64,000 bases of DNA, taken from the NCBI GenBank assembly GCA_049116335.1, contig JAGDYZ010000021.1:156225-220224 (forward strand). Direction: 5' to 3'. Source of the DNA: CANMIH01 sp049116335. GTDB lineage: Bacteria; Pseudomonadota; Alphaproteobacteria; Rhodobacterales; Rhodobacteraceae. Both the position numbers and the translations under genes were made by a program. The notes under the pieces were generated by a model that saw nothing but the letters and a program-made list of their open reading frames with translations, was not told the DNA's origin and made no database searches. Within the stretch, counting starts at the first letter, position 1. Each line of letters opens with the position of its first letter. Shown here in pieces: positions 31,984 to 40,841 of this stretch.

Positions 31984-32979
31984 ATGGCGGCCAGCTATCT
32001 GCAAAGCTCGATGGACAAGATCCCCGAGGCGCGTGATCCAAAGCTGATCGAGCTTTGCATCAATCCTGACGGCACGCTGTGGGCCGAGTTTCAGGGGGAT
32101 CACTTTATGCGGCGCGTCAGTCGACAGCTCTCCCAGAACGAGATCAAGGACTTGGGTAATCAGATTGCGTCCGCCGCGAACACCACGCTCAGCCGGACCA
32201 AGCCTATCGTCTCGGTCAGCATCACCTATCGCGACCGCCCGATCCGCGCGCAAGTCATCCAGCCCCCCGCTGTCGATGGCGGTTACGCGATTTCGCTGCG
32301 GTTCTTTGCGGACCTGCCATTGGATCAGATCAAGCTGTCCTACCTGTTCGGAAAAGAGCGCAGCAATGAGAGCGCACGACGCAAGCGCAATGCCGAGCTG
32401 CGAGATGTAGTGGCCACCGGCGACATCGACGCCGCGATCAAGTTCTGCGTCACTCACAAGCTCAACATGATCGTTTCCGGTGGCACCTCGACCGGCAAGA
32501 CAGTCACTGCGCGAAAAATCCTCTCCTTCGTGCCCACCGACGAGCGCATCATCACGATCGAAGAAGCCGCCGAACTACGTCCAACGCAGCCAAATGTCGT
32601 CACGCTGATGTCTGACCGCGACGAAGCCACGCGCAGGGCAGATGTCCTGCTGACCTCTACCCTGCGGATGCGGCCGGACCGTATCGTCTTGGGCGAAGTA
32701 CGCGGCAAGGAGGCCATGACCTTCCTTGAGGCCATCAACACGGGCCATGGAGGCTCTCTCACCACGCTGCACGCTGAAACACCGCAACTGGCTGTCCAGC
32801 GCCTCGCCATCGCCGCCCTGAAAACCGATGTGCCCATGACATACCAGGACATGAACGATTACATCACTCGCTCAATAGATGTGATCATTCAGGCCGGTCG
32901 CCACGAAGGCGCGCGCGGCATCACCGAATTCTACCTGCCGGTTGATCCGGCCCATTCAAAGGAAACAGCCCATGTTTGA
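31984..32979 (+). CDS. virB11: VirB11-like secretion ATPase
   Basis: This 331-residue hexameric ATPase has Walker A Gly-Gly-Thr-Ser-Thr-Gly-Lys-Thr (166-173), an Asp box (Ile-Thr-Ile-Glu-Glu-Ala-Ala-Glu-Leu), Walker B Arg-Ile-Val-Leu-Gly-Glu-Val-Arg and the His box (Thr-Gly-His-Gly-Gly-Ser-Leu-Thr-Thr-Leu-His-Ala). It acts at the cytoplasmic base with VirB4 and VirD4. The next small gene starts inside its last codons. Confidence 0.96.
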   Translation: MAASYLQSSMDKIPEARDPKLIELCINPDGTLWAEFQGDHFMRRVSRQLSQNEIKDLGNQIASAANTTLSRTKPIVSVSITYRDRPIRAQVIQPPAVDGGYAISLRFFADLPLDQIKLSYLFGKERSNESARRKRNAELRDVVATGDIDAAIKFCVTHKLNMIVSGGTSTGKTVTARKILSFVPTDERIITIEEAAELRPTQPNVVTLMSDRDEATRRADVLLTSTLRMRPDRIVLGEVRGKEAMTFLEAINTGHGGSLTTLHAETPQLAVQRLAIAALKTDVPMTYQDMNDYITRSIDVIIQAGRHEGARGITEFYLPVDPAHSKETAHV

Positions 32980-33148
32980 ATACAAGATTGAACAGATCAA
33001 CACCGCCAAAACCAAGCCACCGAAGATCGAAGCGCAGCTGACGGCTCTTGGCCAAGACGGCTGGGAGCTGGTCTCAGTGGTACCGGATTTCGACGGCGAA
33101 CACATCCTGAAGGCCTTCTTGAAGCGGCGCACCGGCGCAAGCGCCTAA
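32972..33148 (+). CDS. DUF4177-like small protein
   Basis: This 58-residue soluble protein contains Phe-Glu-Tyr-Lys and Leu-Thr-Ala-Leu-Gly-Gln-Asp-Gly-Trp-Glu-Leu-Val-Ser-Val-Val, the DUF4177 core, ending Ala-Phe-Leu-Lys-Arg-Arg. It overlaps virB11 by 8 bp and precedes virB6, so it is expressed with the T4SS. The function is unknown. Confidence 0.78.
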   Translation: MFEYKIEQINTAKTKPPKIEAQLTALGQDGWELVSVVPDFDGEHILKAFLKRRTGASA

Positions 33149-33168
33149 AGCAGACCGAGGAAGATCCG

Positions 33169-34167
33169 ATGGGCGTCGTCACCTGGATGGTTGAGACAAC
33201 CGACCACTTTCTGGACGACGCGGCCCAAACCACCTTTGGCAACGTCGCCGGTCAGCTTGGCAGCGTCATTGCCGTTGCCTCAACACTCGCGGTAATCGGG
33301 GTCTTCCTCAACATGGTGTTTCAATACAAATCCATGGACGGGCGGACCGCCTTCTGGTTCGCGCTCAAACTCATGCTGATCTCCCTCTTTGCGATGAACT
33401 GGGTCCAATTCAACGCGGTGGCCAGCGCCCTCATCAACGGGCTCGACCAGCTCGCGGGCGGCATGGTTGCAGGACTTGGCGGCGGCGGGGCTGGCGCGTC
33501 CTACTTTGCCGGGGCCTTCGACGATCTCATCGAAGAATTTGGCGACTATCTGAACGCGGCCGGTGACAACATGCATTGGATGGCCGGAGCCCTGATCGGC
33601 GCGATCGGCGCTTTCCTCCTCGGCGTGATTGGCGCGCTCTGCGGGCTTGTTCTGATTTTCGCAAAGATCATGCTGGCCTTTATGATCGGCATAGCCCCAA
33701 TCATGATCGCAGTGTCGCTGTTTGATGTCAGCAAGGACTATTTCCATCGCTGGCTTTCCAGCACGGTATCCTACGCGCTTTACCCACTCGTAATCGCGGG
33801 CGTGTTTTCCACCGTCGTCGGGATGTCGCGCTCACTCATGACCGAACTCGGAGACCCCTCCGGCGCGAGCAACATCGGCGCGCTGGTGCCCTTCTTCATG
33901 ATGATGTTCCTCGCAGGCGGCATGATCATCGCCACCCCGCTGATCGTCCGATCAATCTCAGGCAACTTCATGATGGCCGGAACGCCGAGCATTCCCAGTC
34001 CTGGCGGGTTCGCCAAGGGTTTGATCGGAACCAAGGGCTCACGGGCGCGGGCGCGGTTTGGGACGAGGTCAAATGCTGAGATCGCAGGAGCTGGACTACG
34101 CCAGGCGGGCGGTGCGACTGTCTCGATGGTTCAGCGGGTGGCTGAGCGTGCGAAGCGGTTGGAGTAA
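33169..34167 (+). CDS. virB6: VirB6-like polytopic membrane protein
   Basis: This 332-residue protein has about six hydrophobic segments, a Gly/Ala-rich loop (Gly-Leu-Gly-Gly-Gly-Gly-Ala-Gly-Ala) in the first half, and the TrbL/VirB6 block Leu-Ile-Phe-Ala-Lys-Ile-Met-Leu-Ala-Phe-Met-Ile-Gly-Ile-Ala-Pro. The C-terminus is basic and cytoplasmic. It is the inner-membrane channel subunit. It is the last gene of the virB operon and is placed after virB11 rather than between virB5 and virB8. Confidence 0.93.
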   Translation: MGVVTWMVETTDHFLDDAAQTTFGNVAGQLGSVIAVASTLAVIGVFLNMVFQYKSMDGRTAFWFALKLMLISLFAMNWVQFNAVASALINGLDQLAGGMVAGLGGGGAGASYFAGAFDDLIEEFGDYLNAAGDNMHWMAGALIGAIGAFLLGVIGALCGLVLIFAKIMLAFMIGIAPIMIAVSLFDVSKDYFHRWLSSTVSYALYPLVIAGVFSTVVGMSRSLMTELGDPSGASNIGALVPFFMMMFLAGGMIIATPLIVRSISGNFMMAGTPSIPSPGGFAKGLIGTKGSRARARFGTRSNAEIAGAGLRQAGGATVSMVQRVAERAKRLE

Positions 34168-34389
34168 GATCGATACTTTGCCGTCATCTTCAGACCGAAA
34201 TTCATTGTCGATGCAAGGATTTGAAGCAGATCTTATTGCAGACGCAAACTCGCCAACAAAGTCCGCACCACTTTTGGCTGCGCTTCTCTTACTTCGTAAA
34301 GGAGGCGGTCAACCTGCGCCCTTACATCATCAAAGAAGTAGGTCAAACCCTATTGCCAAAGCAGTCTTCAACCGCTATTTGGGGTGCAG

Positions 34390-34430
34390 TTACCAAAATG
34401 GTAATCAATAAGTGATAACCAAACAGGTAA
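34390..34430. promoter_or_regulatory. Twin operators before higB
   Basis: TTACCAAAATGGTAA (34390-34404) and TAACCAAACAGGTAA (34416-34430) are two similar dyads, 26 bp centre to centre, ending 7 bp before the higB ATG. Toxin-antitoxin operons are usually autorepressed through such paired sites by the antitoxin HTH. Confidence 0.65.
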
Positions 34431-34437
34431 CTTTGAG

Positions 34438-34758
34438 ATGAAGGTTGTATCAAAAGAAAGGATCGAACACTTCATCACGACACACAAGCGAGGGAACGAG
34501 GCGGCTGGCGCTCTCCGGGCATGGCACCAAGAGGCAATCGTAGCAAAGTGGCAGAACCCTGGCGAACTAAAGGCTCAATACCCCAATGCAAGACCGATCG
34601 GAAAGGGCAACGGGGTAACGATCTTCAAAATAAAGGGGAACCATTTCAGACTAGTAGTTCGGATCAACTACCAAGCTGGAGTCATAAAGATTGAGTTCAT
34701 CGGAACCCATAAAGAGTACGATGAGATCGACGTAGGAACAGTTACATGGAAAAGCTAG
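34438..34758 (+). CDS. higB: HigB-family toxin
   Basis: This 106-residue basic protein of the HigB/RelE superfamily has Arg-Ala-Trp-His-Gln-Glu-Ala, Trp-Gln-Asn-Pro-Gly-Glu-Leu-Lys, Ile-Phe-Lys-Ile-Lys-Gly-Asn-His-Phe-Arg-Leu-Val-Val-Arg and Ile-Glu-Phe-Ile-Gly-Thr-His-Lys-Glu-Tyr-Asp. This matches the PF09907 HigB toxins, ribosome-dependent mRNA interferases. The stop overlaps the antitoxin ATG by 13 bp. It likely stabilises the ICE after excision. Confidence 0.9.
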   Translation: MKVVSKERIEHFITTHKRGNEAAGALRAWHQEAIVAKWQNPGELKAQYPNARPIGKGNGVTIFKIKGNHFRLVVRINYQAGVIKIEFIGTHKEYDEIDVGTVTWKS

Positions 34759-35969
34759 ACATCAGACCAATCAAAACCGCAACTGACCATGCATGGGCTA
34801 TGGAGCAGATCGACGCGCTGATGTTGGAGGATGAGCTTTCTGAAGAGGGCGTTCGCAACCTCGAAGTTCTGGCGATTTTGGTCGAAAAATATGAGAGCGA
34901 ACATTTCCCAGTTCAGCTTCCGACACCCGCAGAAGCGATTGAGTTTCGCATTGATCAGCTAGGGATCAACCGCAGCCAACTTGCCAACGTTATCAGTTTT
35001 CCCAAATCGCGTGTTTCAGAAGTCCTCAATGGAAAGCGCAAGCCTTCCTTGGATATGATGCGGGCACTTCATGAGAAGTTAGGGATTCCGGCGGACGTGC
35101 TTCTTGGAAAAGTTGAAGCAACCCTGCCCGTACCCTGCCCAAACGTTGACTGGAAGTCTTTTCCAATCACGGAAATGTTCAAGCTAGGCTGGCTAGGACA
35201 CATAAGGCCTAAAGCTGATGAGATCGAAAGCCGCATTCGAAACCTTATGTCGGCAGCTCGAGTGTCCACTCCTCAATTTGCCGGTGTTCGCTTCCGTGGC
35301 GCAGATAACAAAGAGCCCAATCCTTATTCTGTAAACGCATGGCTTATGAAAGCTATGGGGGATGCAATTGATTGTGAGAGCGCGAATGACTTTAACACGG
35401 ATGATGTGGGGCACCAATTTAGGCGCGAGATCGCCAAGCTGAGTTTATACTCCGACGGCCCCAAACGTGCATTTCGTAGGCTCGACGAAGTTGGCATCAC
35501 GGCAGTCTATGTGCCTTGCTTGAAGAAAACACATATCGACGGCGCATGCTTCAGTCTGCCGAGTGGCAAACCGGCAATCGCAGTTAGCCTGCGTCACCAC
35601 AGACTAGATAACTTCTGGTTCACACTGCTGCATGAATGTGTGCACGTGGAGCGGCATTTGTCTGACGAAGGCATGATCATTGACGAGACAGAGGGATCAA
35701 CCGGAGCATTCGGCAATGATCCAACTATGGAAGATGAAGCAAACAGATTGGCACGTAGTGCGCTAGTGCCAGACGACATTCATGATGAGCTCAGCCGAGC
35801 TCTAGGGAATATTTCCAAAGCAAAGATACAAGCTTACGCTCGAAAAGCAGATGTTCATGAATCGATCATCGCAGGCCAAGTGCGTGTGATGACGGGTCGA
35901 TACACGCATTTTGCCGGGTTGGTAGGTCAAGGCGAGGTTGCCAAAGGCCTTGGATGCGTCCGCCAATAA
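34746..35969 (+). CDS. HigA-type antitoxin fused to an ImmA/IrrE-like metallopeptidase
   Basis: This 407-residue protein is much longer than a normal HigA (about 100-140). Residues 1-125 are HigA-like with an HTH (Leu-Gly-Ile-Asn-Arg-Ser-Gln-Leu-Ala-Asn, then Pro-Lys-Ser-Arg-Val-Ser-Glu-Val-Leu-Asn-Gly). Residues about 240-390 form an ImmA/IrrE-type zinc peptidase domain with His-Glu-Cys-Val-His (296-300) and a downstream Glu-Asp-Glu-Ala-Asn zinc-ligand helix. HTH-peptidase fusions are known for stress and phage regulators. Here the fusion is to a toxin partner, so the peptidase could degrade a repressor or the antitoxin itself. Confidence 0.85.
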   Translation: MEKLDIRPIKTATDHAWAMEQIDALMLEDELSEEGVRNLEVLAILVEKYESEHFPVQLPTPAEAIEFRIDQLGINRSQLANVISFPKSRVSEVLNGKRKPSLDMMRALHEKLGIPADVLLGKVEATLPVPCPNVDWKSFPITEMFKLGWLGHIRPKADEIESRIRNLMSAARVSTPQFAGVRFRGADNKEPNPYSVNAWLMKAMGDAIDCESANDFNTDDVGHQFRREIAKLSLYSDGPKRAFRRLDEVGITAVYVPCLKKTHIDGACFSLPSGKPAIAVSLRHHRLDNFWFTLLHECVHVERHLSDEGMIIDETEGSTGAFGNDPTMEDEANRLARSALVPDDIHDELSRALGNISKAKIQAYARKADVHESIIAGQVRVMTGRYTHFAGLVGQGEVAKGLGCVRQ

Positions 35970-36118
35970 AGGTCTCTCAGACAAACTCATTGGAAAGCTT
36001 CCGATCCTTTATTGCGTATCGGTCTGGTTCATACTTCACTGAAGCAATCACGAACGATTGCCATTCAGCGTCACAACCAGAACTATCGATATTTCAGCGC
36101 ATGCACGGGAAACACCCT

Positions 36119-38008
36119 TCAAAGCTGAGCCGCCTCCGCCATGAACCGTTCCACCCGATCTGCTCCAGCCTGATACTCGTCCAAACTAGGCTTGTTGTCG
36201 TTCGGCTCACCCCGCTCTTCGCTAGCCAAATCATCGATCTCTTCTCGCCGTTTCCCACCACCTTCAGGGCCACCGGAAACCGCTCTTGGCACCTCCAGCG
36301 CCCCGATCTTCGCCTCCAGCGCCTTGATTTGCCCTTGCAGACCGCGCATCTGGTCTCCGGCTGAGGGATATGGCAGATCCCCGGAGTGCTTATCGAAGAT
36401 CTGCTTAAAGAACCGGTCTTCATAGTATTTGATCCGCTTGGCGCGCACGGGCATTTGCGCGTCGACCACCAGAACAATGTCATCAAGATCCATGCGACGG
36501 GCCTCATCCTCCGGTAACAAAGGCGTCTCTTCCGTCCGTTCAGACATACTGCGCCCCGCGAATGGGTTGCGGCCGACCGAGCGCGAACGGGTCACAACGC
36601 GTTTGGTGGTTTTGCCGACGGCTTTGCTGAGCTCTTCGATGGTCTTTTCATCTGAGGGGGTCAGATAGAGCTTGATGCCCGCGTTACCCTGCAAGGCGCG
36701 GCGGGAATTTTCGCCGTAGATTTCATCTAGCGCCGGGATGGTCTGGGTGACGATCGCCAGATTAGCCCGGTAGGCTCGAAGGGTTTCGATGCTGTCCAGA
36801 ACGATTGGCATTTTGCCCAGCCGATTGAACTCATCGAGCATGATCATCACCGGCCAAGGCTCGTCCTTGCCAGGTTCATGGTCCTGCAGCGATGCCAGCA
36901 AGTCCGAGAAGAACAGACGGATCAGCGGAGCGAGGGGTTTCACCATAAGCGGCTCGACCACGAGATAGACCGAGAACGGCGTCTTTCGGATGTCCCGGAA
37001 ATCGAAGTCTGAGGTCGCGGTTGCGCGATCGATTGCGGGGTTGGACCATTGTTTGAGGCCAGATGTCATCAAGAGCGAAAGGTAAGAGGTCAGCGTGTCG
37101 TTGTTGGTCGAGGCCATGCGCATGAAGATTAGCTTAGCAGCCGGATTGACGACTTCGTCGGCGCGGCGGCGATACTCTTTCTGTTTGTCACCGCCTGATG
37201 CTGTGATGCGGTAGATCTCGCCCAATGTTGGCCGCTTTCGCTCGAATGCCAAAAGCCCTGCCGCCACGAATAGATCGATACCGCCGTCGAGGAGCCCTTG
37301 GACGCGGTCGTTGTCTGCTTGCAGAAACAGCGAGGCCAGGAGTTGCAGCTCCATCTGTTGGCGGTCGACGTTTTCCAGCGCCGATATGCGCAGCAAGGGA
37401 TTGTAGCGGTGCGAGCGGCCGTCCTTCCAATCAGTGGGCGCAAACCGGAACACCTTGTCGCCCTGCGCAGCCCTATGGCGCGCCGTCGCCTCGAAATTTT
37501 CTCCCTTCACGTCCAGAACCACGGCACTGCCCTGGTAGGTCAGGAGGTTCGGAATGACGAAACCCGTTGTTTTACCGCGGCCGGTCGGGGCTACGATCAA
37601 AGCATGAGGGAACACCTTAGACATCACGTAGGGTTTGCGACCCTTGGGCTTGCCCATTTTACCGAGGACAAAGCCGTGGCCTGGTTTGCCAAAAAAGCCG
37701 TTCCGTTTCATCTCGGACATGTGCTGCCAGTGGGTTTCCCCAAATTTGGTCAGCGCATCGTTCATCAAGACAGCGCTGAGCAAAACACCGACACCGGTGC
37801 TGATCCCCACGATCAGGTGAACAATCTGCATATCGCTCGGATGTGTCGTTCGAAGATCCCCGTAACCGCGCGCCAGCATCAGGAAGTCGATATCCGCCCC
37901 AACCCCGATCCAGCGGAACGTCAGAAAGGCCGACGCCAGAACATACCCGAGCACCGCGCCGAGAAGAGCAAAGCTCATGACGCCGAGTGCGATCCGCGCC
38001 TTACCCAT
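36119..38008 (-). CDS. virD4: VirD4/TraG type IV coupling protein
   Basis: This 629-residue protein has two N-terminal transmembrane helices (about 8-32 and 62-82), Walker A Ala-Pro-Thr-Gly-Arg-Gly-Lys-Thr-Thr (140-148), then Val-Leu-Asp-Val-Lys-Gly-Glu-Asn. Walker B is Met-Ile-Met-Leu-Asp-Glu-Phe-Asn-Arg-Leu-Gly. The extended C-terminus has a coiled coil and an acidic tail. It brings the relaxase-DNA complex to the VirB channel. It overlaps the relaxase gene by 8 bp. Confidence 0.95.
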   Translation of the reverse strand: MGKARIALGVMSFALLGAVLGYVLASAFLTFRWIGVGADIDFLMLARGYGDLRTTHPSDMQIVHLIVGISTGVGVLLSAVLMNDALTKFGETHWQHMSEMKRNGFFGKPGHGFVLGKMGKPKGRKPYVMSKVFPHALIVAPTGRGKTTGFVIPNLLTYQGSAVVLDVKGENFEATARHRAAQGDKVFRFAPTDWKDGRSHRYNPLLRISALENVDRQQMELQLLASLFLQADNDRVQGLLDGGIDLFVAAGLLAFERKRPTLGEIYRITASGGDKQKEYRRRADEVVNPAAKLIFMRMASTNNDTLTSYLSLLMTSGLKQWSNPAIDRATATSDFDFRDIRKTPFSVYLVVEPLMVKPLAPLIRLFFSDLLASLQDHEPGKDEPWPVMIMLDEFNRLGKMPIVLDSIETLRAYRANLAIVTQTIPALDEIYGENSRRALQGNAGIKLYLTPSDEKTIEELSKAVGKTTKRVVTRSRSVGRNPFAGRSMSERTEETPLLPEDEARRMDLDDIVLVVDAQMPVRAKRIKYYEDRFFKQIFDKHSGDLPYPSAGDQMRGLQGQIKALEAKIGALEVPRAVSGGPEGGGKRREEIDDLASEERGEPNDNKPSLDEYQAGADRVERFMAEAAQL

Positions 38009-39809
38009 GCGTCACGCCCTTTTCGCCATCGGCATCGACGTGTCGGTCGCGTTGAACATCGATTTCTTCATTGGCGATTTCATCAAGGACGTGCTCCATC
38101 GCCACGCTGTTCGCCAGAGCGGCATCGCTCTGCAGATAGGCTTTGGCCGCATAGAGCCGGTCCAGGCGGTCTTCGATATGCTCCTCCAGTGTGGTCTCAT
38201 CGCCGATCGCCAAGTCCGGGCTACCCTCTTCACCGACCAGTTCCTCCATCTCAGCACGCAAGGTCTCGCGTTCCTGATCGCTGCGGAATGGATCTGCGGT
38301 TGGGTCGTCCCTCATACGGCTCAGGATATCAGCTGTGGTCGGCGGCAACCGGTCAACTTTGGCTTCCTGCCGGTCGGCCTCTACCGCCCCACTGTCTTTG
38401 AGAACCTCAGCATCGGCCAACAAGCGGCCCAGATCACTGTGCACCTGGTCGAGGCGGTCGATCGCTTTTTCGAGCTCATCGGCGCGAGACAGGTCAAGGC
38501 CGTCTTTGTCGGCAATCGCCTTCAAATCCTGCCCAAGCCATTGGCGTTCCAGAGCGGCGTTGCCTGCGCCGATTTCGACACGACGCGTCACCTCTTGCGC
38601 GTCAATGCCGGTGCCTTTCAAAGCCTGCTGAAGACGTTCTACGAGAGCTGGTTCCCGCAAATCGCTTTGGGCCTCGGCCCGTATATTCGCAGCAGAATAG
38701 ATCCCACTTTGGGACGCGTCCTCGAGCAAGGTGTGGGACTGCGTTCCCATTGGGCTCAGATGCGACAGTGAACGATAGATGTCGTTCAGCTCATGCTCGA
38801 GCGCGGCACGACGATCCACCGGGGCATCCGCCACAATGCGTTCGGCCTGGTTGATCTTGTCGTGAAAGGCATCCACGACCTCGTCAAAGGAATGCTGTTC
38901 TTCGGCCATGCCATATACCTTTCCATCTGCTTCAATCGGTTGACCCTGCGCCAAAAGCATCGCGGCCTTGTCCAAGGCCGCTGCAATGTCGTGCTGATTT
39001 TCGCGCGAGGCCTCGGCGGCGAGACCACGATAGAGCCGCGCGTTTTGGGCAACTTCAGCTAAGGCGCGGTCCAGCTCTGGCCCCACGCGACCGCGCTCGA
39101 TCAGCTTCTGGCCAATGGCTTCTGCGCGACGCTGCTCTACATCACTCGGCCTTTGCGTCGTGACCCCACGTTCGAGCTTTCGCGTCGCCTCAAGCCGCAG
39201 GCCATAACGGTCCGACACCTCCACCATCGCCTCGCGAAAACTGTCGTAGTTGAAGTGGTGCCCCTCCTTCAGAAAGAAGAACTCACCATCCTTGCTGCGC
39301 CGGTTCAGGACGATATGGGCGTGCGGGTGATCCCGGTCCTCATGCACGGCCGCGATGTAGTCAAAGTGGCTGCCTTCGCCCTGAAAAAACCGCTCGCAAA
39401 TCTCGCGCGTGATCTCGGCAACATCTTCGCCGCGCGTGCCAATTGGGAAAGCCATCAAGAGATGCGAGGTATGTCCCAACTTCGGATGAAACCCCTCATT
39501 CCACTGCGCTGAAAACCGGCGTGTGACCTGCTCGATCTCTTTGGCTGACAAAACGCTTTGGCCGTCATAGGTGCCACGGCTGTCAATGATGAAGCTCGAC
39601 TTGGTGGTCAGGTATTCCAGCTGGTTGCGCAGCTGCGCTTTGTTGTGCGTGCCGCCGTCGCGAATGGCTTTGAAGATCGCAGGGGAATGGCCCATAGCGG
39701 CGCGGGCCATCTGCTTGGCACGGGCGCGGGGGACGCTGCCGCGAATGCGGCTCCAGTCGCGATCGAAAAAGGCCTCCTGCGCGGCGGCAACGGCGCTATT
39801 CCGGGCCAT
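38001..39809 (-). CDS. virD2: VirD2-like relaxase
   Basis: This 602-residue protein has the MOB-P/VirD2 motif I Arg-Asn-Gln-Leu-Glu-Tyr66-Leu-Thr-Thr-Lys, with Tyr66 as probable nicking residue. Motif III is His156-Glu-Asp-Arg-Asp-His161-Pro-His163-Ala-His165 followed by Val-Leu-Asn-Arg-Arg; both are close to Agrobacterium VirD2. The large acidic, helical C-terminus of about 400 residues probably carries the secretion signal. It should nick oriT and lead the strand into the recipient. A Met 27 bp earlier is open but increases the overlap with the mobC-like gene. Confidence 0.92.
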   Translation of the reverse strand: MARNSAVAAAQEAFFDRDWSRIRGSVPRARAKQMARAAMGHSPAIFKAIRDGGTHNKAQLRNQLEYLTTKSSFIIDSRGTYDGQSVLSAKEIEQVTRRFSAQWNEGFHPKLGHTSHLLMAFPIGTRGEDVAEITREICERFFQGEGSHFDYIAAVHEDRDHPHAHIVLNRRSKDGEFFFLKEGHHFNYDSFREAMVEVSDRYGLRLEATRKLERGVTTQRPSDVEQRRAEAIGQKLIERGRVGPELDRALAEVAQNARLYRGLAAEASRENQHDIAAALDKAAMLLAQGQPIEADGKVYGMAEEQHSFDEVVDAFHDKINQAERIVADAPVDRRAALEHELNDIYRSLSHLSPMGTQSHTLLEDASQSGIYSAANIRAEAQSDLREPALVERLQQALKGTGIDAQEVTRRVEIGAGNAALERQWLGQDLKAIADKDGLDLSRADELEKAIDRLDQVHSDLGRLLADAEVLKDSGAVEADRQEAKVDRLPPTTADILSRMRDDPTADPFRSDQERETLRAEMEELVGEEGSPDLAIGDETTLEEHIEDRLDRLYAAKAYLQSDAALANSVAMEHVLDEIANEEIDVQRDRHVDADGEKGVTHG

Positions 39810-40386
39810 CGGCAAAGCCTCCCAGTACGCGGGCAACCTCGCCAGACAGCGCGCTTCGGCGGCGCTGCGCCATGTCCTGAACCTGGTCGGCGATATCGAA
39901 GATCAGCCCGGCCAAAGCGCGGACCTGAGCATGGGCGGAATTCCCATAAGGCGGCGTCTTGCCCTGGCGCTTTGCCTCGTTCAGGCGCTGCGCAATTTGG
40001 TTGATGTTGTTGCCGGTGCGATTGAGAGAGGCCGACAATCCCTGCATCTGATTGGCCAGTTCATCATCAGGGACAAAGAGATCGTTCGAGGCATGGATCA
40101 GCCGACGCAGCCCTTCCGCCCGGCTGGCGATATCATGCCGCGTCAGCACCGCATCAAAGCCCGCAAGCTCCTTCGGTGTGAGCCGGACATTCACCAGCTC
40201 AGAGCGCACGCGCGCATCAAGTTTGCGGCTTTGATCGGCTTTCAACGCGTAGAAGATGCTGCGGGTCGTGACGCCGAATTCGCGGGCCAGATCCTCGATC
40301 GGCACCCCCTCGGCACGCTTGCGCACGATGGCAAAACGCTGGTTTTGCGTCAGTCGCTTGTGCCGTGGTACGCGCGGTCGGCCCAT
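39796..40386 (-). CDS. MobC-like relaxosome accessory protein
   Basis: This 196-residue protein has an N-terminal HTH-like segment (Glu-Gly-Val-Pro-Ile-Glu-Asp-Leu-Ala-Arg-Glu-Phe-Gly-Val-Thr-Thr-Arg-Ser). A C-terminal MobC block reads Asn-Arg-Thr-Gly-Asn-Asn-Ile-Asn-Gln-Ile-Ala-Gln-Arg-Leu-Asn, the classical nicking-accessory motif. It should bind oriT and recruit the relaxase. It overlaps virD2 by 14 bp, and the hairpin-rich oriT candidate lies directly upstream. Confidence 0.85.
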   Translation of the reverse strand: MGRPRVPRHKRLTQNQRFAIVRKRAEGVPIEDLAREFGVTTRSIFYALKADQSRKLDARVRSELVNVRLTPKELAGFDAVLTRHDIASRAEGLRRLIHASNDLFVPDDELANQMQGLSASLNRTGNNINQIAQRLNEAKRQGKTPPYGNSAHAQVRALAGLIFDIADQVQDMAQRRRSALSGEVARVLGGFADGPE

Positions 40387-40419
40387 GTGAAGTAATCACC
40401 CCTATTTCTTGCCAGCATC

Positions 40420-40583
40420 ATACAGGCAGCCCTGTTATGGCATTTCGCCATAATTGATTCAATATTATAATATTGCATCAACTGCCTGTATTCCGTTTAG
40501 AGCAGCCATAGGCTGCGACCGCCGGGCAGAGCCCGGCCACTGGCTGAGGCATGGCACCACTAATCGTGGTTCCATGCCTCAGC
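40420..40583. other. Candidate oriT: array of nested inverted repeats
   Basis: Directly upstream of the mobC-like gene, ATACAGGCAG (40420-40429) is repeated inverted at 40482-40491. Inside are TTATGGC-N5-GCCATAA (40435-40453) and the perfect 16-bp palindrome CAATATTATAATATTG (40460-40475). Outside are GCAGCC-N3-GGCTGC (40502-40516), GCCGGGC-AGA-GCCCGGC (40521-40537) and a 12-bp stem GCTGAGGCATGG (40543-40583) that runs into the end of the next gene. AT-rich palindromes beside mobC/virD2 are typical of oriT. The nick site was not identified. Confidence 0.65.
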
Positions 40584-40841
40584 ATCACCAAGCAATTGCA
40601 GTGCTATTGCGCGGGCCGCGCCTTCGGCGCTGGTATAGGTTTGATGATCGGGCAGCTCGTGCAGATCAAAGGGTTGCTGAGGATCGTTCGGTGTCTCAAC
40701 TCGGACATAGATCGCCCAGCCATCAATCAGTGCTGGATCATCACAATACTCCTGACCGCCGTCGGGCAGATTGCAAAACCCATGTAGGTGCACACTGGCG
40801 CGACCCTCTCGGGCCGCCTGCCTGATGTCAGAGTATTTCAT
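40560..40841 (-). CDS. Leading-region hypothetical protein (93 aa)
   Basis: This 93-residue acidic soluble protein starts at 40841 after a GAGG site. It contains Leu-His-Gly-Phe-Cys-Asn-Leu-Pro-Asp-Gly-Gly, Trp-Ala-Ile-Tyr-Val-Arg-Val-Glu-Thr and Ala-Glu-Gly-Ala-Ala-Arg-Ala-Ile-Ala-Leu. It is the last of four overlapping minus-strand genes read toward oriT. No family is recognised. Its 3' end lies within the last hairpin of the oriT candidate. Confidence 0.6.
   Translation of the reverse strand: MKYSDIRQAAREGRASVHLHGFCNLPDGGQEYCDDPALIDGWAIYVRVETPNDPQQPFDLHELPDHQTYTSAEGAARAIALQLLGDAEAWNHD

Noticed and set aside
37298..38771. Long plus-strand frames (367 and 264 aa) opposite virD4/virD2
   Set aside because: They are antisense shadows of high-GC genes with clear motifs on the minus strand.
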